5,203 nucleotides of DNA. Origin: Treponema sp. Its GTDB lineage: Bacteria > Spirochaetota > Spirochaetia > Treponematales > Breznakiellaceae. Position numbers and translations under genes: made by a program. The notes beneath the pieces were generated by a model, which worked only from the letters and a program-made list of their open reading frames with translations, was not told the origin of the DNA and did not search any database. Each line of letters starts with the position of its first letter. Within the stretch, counting starts at the first letter, position 1. Location of the stretch: assembly GCA_031257595.1 (NCBI GenBank), contig JAIROH010000192.1, positions 1 to 5,203 on the forward strand. The letters are read 5' to 3'. This document shows positions 1-4,836 of this stretch, piece after piece.

Positions 1-735
1 CTGGAAGAAGGGGAAAAGTCCGGCGCCGTGGAAAGCAGGGAACGGTCGATGGTAGAAGGGGTGCTGTACCTGGGAGACAGGCCCGTCAGCGCGTTCATGA
101 CCCACCGATCGGAAATGGAATTTCTTGACATCTCCGCGGGTCCCGAAGAAGTCCGGGAAAAAGTCCTGGCGTTCCGCTCCCAGGGCTTTTTCCCCGTCGT
201 CAGGGAAACCCAGGACAACGTGGCCGGGGTGGTCTCGGTAGAAGACATCCTTATCGCCCTTACGGAAAAAGAGTGGAAGGGCCTTTCCGCGATCATGAAA
301 CCCCCTCATTTCATTCCCGAAACGATGGGCGCCCTCAAGGCCTTTGAAGCCTTTGAGCGGGAAGACGAATACTACCTTTGCGTTATGGACGAATACGGCG
401 GATTTGCCGGATCCCTTCGGGTCAGAAATCTCCTCGAAGAGATAGTCGGCGAGCTGGCCGGATCGGCCGCCGAAGAAGAAGCCGTGATCCTTCAAGAAGA
501 CGGATCATGGCTCGCCGACGGCAGCGTCAGCGTTGACGAACTTGCCAAAGTCCTGAAACTTGAAAGCCTTGGAGAAAACCACGGCGATTATCATACTCTC
601 GCGGGCTTTATACTCAAGCTTGCCGGGGACATTCCCAAAACCGGCGACAGTTTTAACTGGGGGATTTTCCGCTTCAAGGTGATAGACCGCGACGGCAACC
701 GCATCGACAAGGTTCTTATCAGCAGGGAGAAGTGA
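1..735 (+). CDS. CNNM/CorC/HlyC-family membrane protein, C-terminal part (CBS pair + CorC_HlyC domain), 5' truncated
   Basis: The frame is open from the first base, giving 244 visible codons ending in TGA. A GTG at 28 is in frame, but the codons before it already read as family sequence, so the true start lies upstream and the N-terminal DUF21/CNNM membrane domain (about 200 residues in this family) is missing. Visible order, by window codon: the linker helix leading into the first CBS motif (codons 17-36, with MVEGVLYLGDRPV then SAFMTHR, where the family usually has an MTPR motif); CBS1 to about 86; CBS2 about 99-150, ending in the hallmark DEYGGFAG and LLEEIVGEL; then the CorC_HlyC transporter-associated domain about 160-241 (DGSWLADGSVSVDEL, YHTLAGFIL, GDIPKTGDSF, RIDKVLI). 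Family members are inner-membrane proteins linked to Mg2+/Co2+ efflux or tolerance, and the CBS pair binds adenine nucleotides. The 'hemolysin' label is historical. Family assignment is secure; the ion transported is not. It is convergent with the helicase, 30 bp away. Confidence 0.92.
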   Translation: MEEGEKSGAVESRERSMVEGVLYLGDRPVSAFMTHRSEMEFLDISAGPEEVREKVLAFRSQGFFPVVRETQDNVAGVVSVEDILIALTEKEWKGLSAIMKPPHFIPETMGALKAFEAFEREDEYYLCVMDEYGGFAGSLRVRNLLEEIVGELAGSAAEEEAVILQEDGSWLADGSVSVDELAKVLKLESLGENHGDYHTLAGFILKLAGDIPKTGDSFNWGIFRFKVIDRDGNRIDKVLISREK

Positions 736-765
736 AAAACCATTCATTGCATGCGGGATACTCCG

Positions 766-2055
766 CTATGCCTCCGGAACCGGCGCGCAGACCCTGCCGC
801 CGTACAGCTCTTTGGGGAACACGGCAATCCCCAGCTTTTTCTCGATCCGCGCAAGCCGTCTGAGTTCCGCCTCATCGCCGAAACTCGCCATGATCCCCCG
901 CCTGCCCGCCCGCGCCGTGCGGCCCGCCCGGTGAATGTAGGTTTCTTCGCCTTCGGGTATGTCCAGGGCGACAATGTGGCTTACCCCTTCAATGTCGAGC
1001 CCGCGGGCCGCGAGATCGCTTGAGACAAGGATCGTTATGTTTCCCTTTCTAAAACCGTCTATCGCGGCTTTGCGATCTTTCTTGTCCATATCGCCCCATA
1101 GACCGGCGGCGGCAAGATGGCGGAACTGGAGCCGGGAAACGATACGCCCCACCTGTCCCGCCCTCGACGTAAACACCAAAACCTTGGACGGTTTGGCCGC
1201 GGCGATAAACGAACGGAGCAGATCGACTTTTTCCCGTTCTTCGGCGAAGAACGCCCAGTGTTCTATATTTTTCTTTAGTATGTCGTTTTCTTTCTGGGTG
1301 ATGATCTCCCAGCGGCCGTCCGGGGCGGCGGAAAAAAGCCGTTCCCTGTTTTTTGCGGAAAACGTAGCCGAACAGGCGATGAACCGGCGCTCCGGGGGAG
1401 ACGCCGGAACCTTTGCGCCGGCCGGTGTTCCCCCGGAGAGCCGGCACAGTTCGGCGGTTTCGGGGAAAAGCTCATCCGCCATAAGCCTGTCCCCCTCGTC
1501 AAGCACAAGGTAACGCAGCGCCTTAAACGAAAGCTTTTTCATCCGCACAAGCTGCAGGACCCTGGCGGGGTTTCCCACAACCGCCACGGGCTTGAGTTTT
1601 TTCAGGGAATCAATTTGCCTGTTAAGGGGCGTCTGACCGATCAGCAGCTCCGAACGCGGGACAGGCCCGCTACCGTTAAAGGCGGCCGGCAGCAGCGCGT
1701 CAAATTCTTTCTTTATTTGGGAGGCAAGCTCGTAGGTCGGGGCAAGAACAACTATCTCCGGCCCGCCGACGGGGCTTTCCGCGGGAATTCGGGTTATCTT
1801 CTGCAGCAGGGGCAGCGCGTACGCAAGGGTCTTGCCCGTACCGGTGGGGGAACTGAACAAAAGATGCGGAAAGCCGACCACGGACCCCGCGCCCGGTTCG
1901 TCCGAAAGTTCCGTTCCCGGCGCGGAACTTTCGGGACGATTCCCGGCAAGCAGCGCGGGAATAACAAGCCGCTGGATTTCCGACGGCTCTTTTATGTTTC
2001 GTGCGGCAAGAGATTGAACAAGCTCCGCCTTTATTCCAAGTTCGGTAAACGTCAT
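766..2055 (-). CDS. DEAD-box ATP-dependent RNA helicase with divergent motifs and loop insertions
   Basis: 429 residues, two RecA-like domains, no C-terminal extension: a minimal helicase core that would unwind or remodel RNA in the cytoplasm. Motifs seen: Q-motif region (EPSEIQ, about 23-28), motif I SPTGTGKT (69-76), Ia APTYELASQI (105-114, usual R replaced by Y), Ib NPAR (162-165, usually TPGR), motif II DEGD (186-189, usually DEAD; the catalytic Glu is kept), motif III SAT (229-231), IV VLVFTSR (292-298), V DLAARGLDI (347-355), VI HRAGRTARAGR (375-385). ATP-binding and arginine-finger residues are intact, so it should be active. It is longer than a canonical core between Q and I (about 24 residues), Ia and Ib (about 6) and II and III (about 12), and each of these loops overlaps a DNA inverted repeat. 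ATG 2053-2055 overlaps the stop of the upstream glycosyltransferase as ATGA, implying translational coupling; GAAGGG (2062-2067) sits 6 nt upstream as a modest ribosome-binding site. Which helicase subfamily (RhlE, CsdA, CshA or other) cannot be told. Confidence 0.93.
   Translation of the reverse strand: MTFTELGIKAELVQSLAARNIKEPSEIQRLVIPALLAGNRPESSAPGTELSDEPGAGSVVGFPHLLFSSPTGTGKTLAYALPLLQKITRIPAESPVGGPEIVVLAPTYELASQIKKEFDALLPAAFNGSGPVPRSELLIGQTPLNRQIDSLKKLKPVAVVGNPARVLQLVRMKKLSFKALRYLVLDEGDRLMADELFPETAELCRLSGGTPAGAKVPASPPERRFIACSATFSAKNRERLFSAAPDGRWEIITQKENDILKKNIEHWAFFAEEREKVDLLRSFIAAAKPSKVLVFTSRAGQVGRIVSRLQFRHLAAAGLWGDMDKKDRKAAIDGFRKGNITILVSSDLAARGLDIEGVSHIVALDIPEGEETYIHRAGRTARAGRRGIMASFGDEAELRRLARIEKKLGIAVFPKELYGGRVCAPVPEA
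1384..1444. repeat. Inverted repeat B inside the helicase gene (motif II to motif III loop)
   Basis: The main arms are CTCCGGGGGA (1390-1399) and TCCCCCGGAG (1429-1438), a perfect 10 bp. Inside, after a bulged G at 1400, 1401-1407 pairs with 1422-1428 (six Watson-Crick pairs and one G-T, which becomes C-A in the mRNA). Outside, past a single mismatch at 1389/1439, CCGGC (1384-1388) pairs with GCCGG (1440-1444). This is 21 Watson-Crick pairs in 61 nt around a 14-nt loop. It encodes residues about 204-224, where the distance between DEGD and SAT is about 12 residues longer than usual. Confidence 0.8.
1653..1677. repeat. Weak inverted repeat C inside the helicase gene (motif Ia to Ib loop)
   Basis: GCGGG (1656-1660) and CCCGC (1666-1670) pair around a 5-nt loop, and AAC/GTT (1653-1655 with 1675-1677) extends the stem across a 4-nt bulge. 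It encodes part of the NGSGPVPRS segment, in a loop about 6 residues longer than in canonical DEAD-box proteins. On its own it is within chance expectation; it is listed because it falls in the third lengthened loop of the same gene. Confidence 0.3.
1893..1946. repeat. Inverted repeat A inside the helicase gene (Q motif to motif I loop)
   Basis: CCGAAAGTTCCG (1902-1913) and CGGAACTTTCGG (1923-1934) are perfect 12-bp inverted arms around a 9-nt loop. The stem continues with TCGT/ACGA (1898-1901 with 1936-1939, skipping a bulged G at 1935) and, past a small internal loop, CCGG/CCGG (1893-1896 with 1943-1946), for about 20 Watson-Crick pairs in 54 nt. It encodes helicase residues about 37-54, within the stretch about 24 residues longer than the usual DEAD-box spacing. 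The encoded peptide is rich in Gly, Pro, Ser and Glu, as expected for a surface loop. Confidence 0.8.
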
Positions 2056-3281
2056 TGTATGCCCTTCATTGTCTCCGGGGCCTCCCGGTAAATGTCCAGG
2101 AGTTTTCCGGTAAGGCTCTCTATGGTCCAGGCCTGGGCGTGGCGGCGGGCTTCTTCGGATTTTTTCCGGTACAGTTCCCGATCGCCAAGAAGATCCAAAA
2201 CCCGGTCCCGGAATTCGGCGCTGTCGTTTTTCACCATAAAACCGCCGTTGTCGCCGCCCATCACCTGAACCGTACCGAGCGCGCCGATGGCAACGACGGG
2301 AATCCCCGACAGCATAGCCTCAACGGTCACCAGTCCCTGGGTCTCGGTCAGCGAGGGCAGAAGAAAAACGTGCGAGATTCCGTAAACCAGGGATAATTCC
2401 GCCCGTTCAAGGTACCCGGTAAAAACGCAGGACTCCCCGACGCCGTACTGTTTCGCCTCGTCCCTAAAATAATCAAGATAAGGCCCGTTGCCGGCAATGA
2501 CCAGCGCCAAATCGGAATGTTTGGCAAGCAGTTCGGGAAAGAGTTTAATGATAAAGCTGATGTTTTTTTCCTTTGAAACCCTGCCGGCAAAGAGGAGCAG
2601 ACGTTTTCCGTTTATCACGGGGTACTTTTTTTCCATCGCGGTTCTGAATTCGGCAAGCTCTTTTTCACTGTGATCGAACAGGGCCGGATCGGTTCCCGTA
2701 GGAAGCCTGCGTATTTCTTTTTTTACCCGGTAGGTTTTTACCATCTCTTCAATTTGGGGAGTCGGCACAATGATAAGGTCGGCCCGTTTTAACAGATATT
2801 TCTGTCCTTTCCGTATTACAAAACGAAGCAGTCCTTCGGGCAGGTACGGAAAATAGTTGATCGCGTAATCTTCCCAAATCGTATGAAACGTATACACCGC
2901 CGGAACACGGCGTTTTTTCGCGTAGCCAAAACCAAAATCGGCGATAAGAAATTCCGTGTTGATATGGACCAGGTCGGGGGAAAACTCGTCAAGCTCGCGC
3001 TCCACCCATCCGCGCTTGCTGAGTTTCGCCGCCCTGTCTTCATCCGAAAAAAAAACCGAACGGGAAGGCACCCGCAGCAGTTTGATTTTTTCCCGGACAG
3101 GATCTTCCTTCCCGGTTCCGTTCCCCGTAATGTTGTCTGTCATTGATGGCACAGGATACTCGGAACAGACTATCATCACCTCGTGTCCCGCCCTGACAAG
3201 GGCAAGGGAAAAGGTGTCTACCGAAACGGTAACGCCGTTAACCCTGGGCCAGTAGGCATCGGTAAACATCGCAATCTTCAT
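2052..3281 (-). CDS. GT4 family glycosyltransferase, probably a diacylglycerol glucosyltransferase type
   Basis: 409 residues, full length for a GT-B fold enzyme. The N-terminal domain has the standard opening MKIAMFTDAYWPRVNGVTVS with the glycine loop (NGVTVS, 15-20) and a THT-like motif FHTIWEDY (132-139), which resembles the HTMYEDY motif of 1,2-diacylglycerol 3-glucosyltransferases. The C-terminal GT4 domain has GRVSKEKN (233-240; Arg234 and Lys239 are the expected donor-phosphate contacts), GNGPY (264-268) and the EX7E motif ETQGLVTVE (313-321). The TETQGL wording is again typical of the diacylglycerol glucosyltransferase group. The likely role is transfer of a hexose from a UDP-sugar to diacylglycerol at the cytoplasmic membrane face, making a glycolipid; a polysaccharide or phosphoinositol-type acceptor remains possible. 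No signal peptide or membrane segments are evident, as is usual for these monotopic enzymes. It is the first gene of a two-gene operon with the helicase. Odd points: no ribosome-binding site before the ATG, and a nine-T run on the coding strand within codons for VFFS (77-80). Confidence 0.9.
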   Translation of the reverse strand: MKIAMFTDAYWPRVNGVTVSVDTFSLALVRAGHEVMIVCSEYPVPSMTDNITGNGTGKEDPVREKIKLLRVPSRSVFFSDEDRAAKLSKRGWVERELDEFSPDLVHINTEFLIADFGFGYAKKRRVPAVYTFHTIWEDYAINYFPYLPEGLLRFVIRKGQKYLLKRADLIIVPTPQIEEMVKTYRVKKEIRRLPTGTDPALFDHSEKELAEFRTAMEKKYPVINGKRLLLFAGRVSKEKNISFIIKLFPELLAKHSDLALVIAGNGPYLDYFRDEAKQYGVGESCVFTGYLERAELSLVYGISHVFLLPSLTETQGLVTVEAMLSGIPVVAIGALGTVQVMGGDNGGFMVKNDSAEFRDRVLDLLGDRELYRKKSEEARRHAQAWTIESLTGKLLDIYREAPETMKGIQ

Positions 3282-3289
3282 ACAACAAA

Positions 3290-3318
3290 AGTATAGACAT
3301 CTGGAACAAAATCATCAA
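3290..3318 (-). promoter_or_regulatory. Sigma70-type promoter of the glycosyltransferase-helicase operon
   Basis: Reading the minus strand, TTGATG (3313-3318, 4/6 to TTGACA) is followed after exactly 17 nt by TATACT (3290-3295, 5/6 to TATAAT). The ATG of the glycosyltransferase begins at 3281, only 8 nt past the -10 box, so the expected transcription start is within about 1-2 nt of the start codon. No purine-rich ribosome-binding site lies between. The spacing and match make this a good prediction; the exact start site is inferred. Confidence 0.6.
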
Positions 3319-3335
3319 TCCTGCTACCATTTTGT
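3306..3335. promoter_or_regulatory. Inverted repeat in the divergent promoter, possible operator
   Basis: ACAAAAT (3306-3312) and ATTTTGT (3329-3335) form a perfect 7-bp inverted repeat with a 16-bp spacer. It encloses the -35 box of the minus-strand promoter and overlaps the -10 of the plus-strand one, a suitable place for a regulator acting on both genes. A further ACAAAA occurs at 3285-3290 in direct orientation, 21 bp (about two helical turns) from the copy at 3306. The sequence is AT-rich, so chance is a real alternative. Confidence 0.3.
3322..3330 (+). promoter_or_regulatory. Extended -10 promoter of the symporter gene (candidate)
   Basis: TGCTACCAT contains a TG-n extended -10 element followed by TACCAT (4/6 to TATAAT). 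It ends 6 nt before the symporter ATG at 3337, which would put the transcription start at or beside the start codon. The -35 region 17 nt upstream (3302-3307, TGGAAC) matches only 3/6, which an extended -10 could compensate. The element overlaps the upstream end of the opposing promoter region, so the two promoters are nearly back to back. Weaker than the minus-strand promoter. Confidence 0.35.
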
Positions 3336-3336
3336 A

Positions 3337-4815
3337 ATGATACAGATCGGCGTTGTTTTTCTGGCTGTGTTTCTTGCCCTGATGACCGGCATTGGAATTT
3401 GGGGGATGAAAAAAACAAAAAACCTCGGGGACTTTTTCCTCGGCGGCAGGACCCTGGGCCCCTGGGTTTCTGCGATTGCCTACGGAACTTCATATTTTTC
3501 GGCGGTGATCTTTATCGGCTTTGCCGGTACCCAGGGCTGGCAGTTCGGCCTTAACGCGCTGTGGATAGCCCTGGGAAACGCGATTATCGGCGCGGGAGCG
3601 GCCTGGATTGTTCTTGCCCGGCGGACCCGCCGCATGACCCAGAACCTCGACGCGATGACAATGCCCGAATTCCTTCAGGAACGGTACGGCGCGAAACACT
3701 TAAAGCCTGTCGCGGCGTCGGTTATTTTCTTTTTCCTTTTGCCGTATTCGGCTTCGGTATTCAAGGGCCTGGGCCACCTTTTCGAGGCGGTCTTCGGCAT
3801 TCCCTACGACATAGCCCTGCTTGTCATGATAGCCTTTACGGGAGTTTACCTGATCCTCGGCGGCTACTTTGCCATAGCGGTTACCGATTTTGTCCAGGGA
3901 ATTATCATGTTTGCCGGCGCCGCGGTGATGATCCTTGTGATCTCCGGCAAGGGCGGCGGGGTTATCGAAATGATCGGAAAGGCCGCCGAAGCGTATAACG
4001 CGCATATACCGCCCGAAAAACAGCCGGCGATTTTAACGATAGCGAGCCTGGTGTTTATGACGAGTTTCGGCACATGGGGCCTTCCCCAGATGACCCAGAA
4101 ATTTTACGCGATTAAAAACGAAAAAGTCATTTCCAAGGCGGCGATTGTCACAACGGTTTTCGCGCTGATGATCGGCGTCGCCGCCTACCTTACCGGCGCC
4201 TTCAGCCATGTGTTTTTCGATCCCGCTTCGGTTCCCAAAACCGCCTCGGGCGGCATCGCCTACGACATGATCATCCCCGCGCTGCTCACCGGCCAGCTTA
4301 CCGGCAATCTGCGGATACTGCTCGCCCTTATTCTGCTTCTGGTTCTTTCCGCGTCGATGTCGACCCTTTCCTCGCTCGTGCTGGTTTCTTCCAGTTCCGT
4401 CGCGATCGACCTCTACCCTTCCAGGGTGGACGCCAAAACGGGAAAGGATCGTTCCGTCGCGATGATGCGTTTTCTTTCGGCGATCTTCATTGTCATTTCG
4501 TATTTTATTTCCCGCTTCCAGATCAGCATTATCGTCTACCTTATGTCGCTGAGCTGGGGAGTCGTGTCGGGGGCTTTTGCCGCTCCGTACATACTGGGCC
4601 TGTATTCAAAGCGGGTTACCAAGGCGGGGGCCTACGCGGGGCTGCTCGCCGGCATGACAACGATGATAGTTTTGTTTTTTGTCCTTGGCTCTTCCCAATC
4701 CCCGCTTGCCGCGTCAATCGCCATACTGGTTCCATTTATCGTGGTTCCATCTGTATCGGCCTTTACCCAGCCGCCGGAAAAAGAACTGCTGGACAGGGCC
4801 TTTGACGGAGCGTAG
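3337..4815 (+). CDS. Sodium:solute symporter (SSS family), substrate unknown
   Basis: 492 residues, very hydrophobic, with about 13 membrane segments (approximately 3-23, 43-63, 71-94, 124-145, 155-175, 178-202, 232-252, 267-290, 323-350, 373-393, 397-420, 430-450, 457-475), the usual SSS topology. Family marks: GDFFLGGRTLGPW (31-43) before the first core helix, LGGYFAIAVTDFVQG (174-188; the TDxxQ signature), the WGLPQMTQKFYAIK segment (247-260), and SASMSTLSS (338-346), equivalent to the helix that supplies the Na2-site Ser/Thr in PutP and vSGLT. These imply Na+-driven uptake across the inner membrane. The first core helix reads GTSYFSA where PutP has its Asp55-containing motif, so it is not obviously a proline transporter; substrate cannot be called. 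The ATG at 3337 is the only plausible start (no ATG, GTG or TTG in the same frame in the 55-bp gap, and a later Met would cut helix 1). There is no Shine-Dalgarno sequence before it. It is divergent from the glycosyltransferase and convergent with the methyltransferase. Confidence 0.93.
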   Translation: MIQIGVVFLAVFLALMTGIGIWGMKKTKNLGDFFLGGRTLGPWVSAIAYGTSYFSAVIFIGFAGTQGWQFGLNALWIALGNAIIGAGAAWIVLARRTRRMTQNLDAMTMPEFLQERYGAKHLKPVAASVIFFFLLPYSASVFKGLGHLFEAVFGIPYDIALLVMIAFTGVYLILGGYFAIAVTDFVQGIIMFAGAAVMILVISGKGGGVIEMIGKAAEAYNAHIPPEKQPAILTIASLVFMTSFGTWGLPQMTQKFYAIKNEKVISKAAIVTTVFALMIGVAAYLTGAFSHVFFDPASVPKTASGGIAYDMIIPALLTGQLTGNLRILLALILLLVLSASMSTLSSLVLVSSSSVAIDLYPSRVDAKTGKDRSVAMMRFLSAIFIVISYFISRFQISIIVYLMSLSWGVVSGAFAAPYILGLYSKRVTKAGAYAGLLAGMTTMIVLFFVLGSSQSPLAASIAILVPFIVVPSVSAFTQPPEKELLDRAFDGA

Positions 4816-4818
4816 CCG

Positions 4819-4836
4819 GTTATCCAGATAACTTTT
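4819..4836 (+). terminator. Short hairpin with T-run after the symporter (weak terminator candidate)
   Basis: GTTAT (4819-4823) pairs with ATAAC (4828-4832) around a CCAG loop, followed by TTTT (4833-4836). The stem is only 5 bp and AT-rich, so it would be a weak intrinsic terminator for the plus strand; on the minus strand no T-run follows. It lies in the 19-bp gap between the convergent symporter and methyltransferase genes and overlaps the stop codon of the latter. Confidence 0.3.

Noticed and set aside
28..30. GTG at 28 as the true start of the CBS-domain gene
   Set aside because: The nine codons before it continue typical family sequence (acidic EEGEKSGAVE lead-in), and the start would leave out the required DUF21 domain; the gene is simply cut by the window edge.
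454..466. GGCCG-GAT-CGGCC hairpin in the CBS/CorC linker
   Set aside because: Five pairs made of GC-rich Gly/Ala codons; the protein has normal family spacing here, so there is no sign of an insertion.
750..770. Hairpin CATGCGG/CCGC-ATG as a terminator between the convergent CBS protein and helicase genes
   Set aside because: The stem is 7 bp with a bulge, overlaps the helicase stop codon, and no T-run follows directly on either strand (a TTTTT occurs only about 10 nt later on the minus strand).
959..1513. Long open frame (184 codons) on the plus strand
   Set aside because: It lies wholly opposite the helicase gene, whose motifs are conserved there. Its protein is low in recognisable structure and rich in Ser/Arg, as expected for an antisense shadow in GC-rich sequence.
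1615..2091. Open frame of 158 codons on the plus strand
   Set aside because: Antisense to the 5' half of the helicase, Arg/Gly-rich with no family resemblance; a shadow of the real gene.
2127..2136. Perfect 10-bp palindrome CCAGGCCTGG in the glycosyltransferase gene
   Set aside because: Several 10-bp palindromes are expected by chance in 5 kb; it encodes ordinary conserved sequence and is not in a lengthened loop.
3337..4815. Calling the symporter PutP (proline)
   Set aside because: The general SSS signatures fit, but the first core helix lacks the PutP-type Asp motif, and substrate varies widely in this family.
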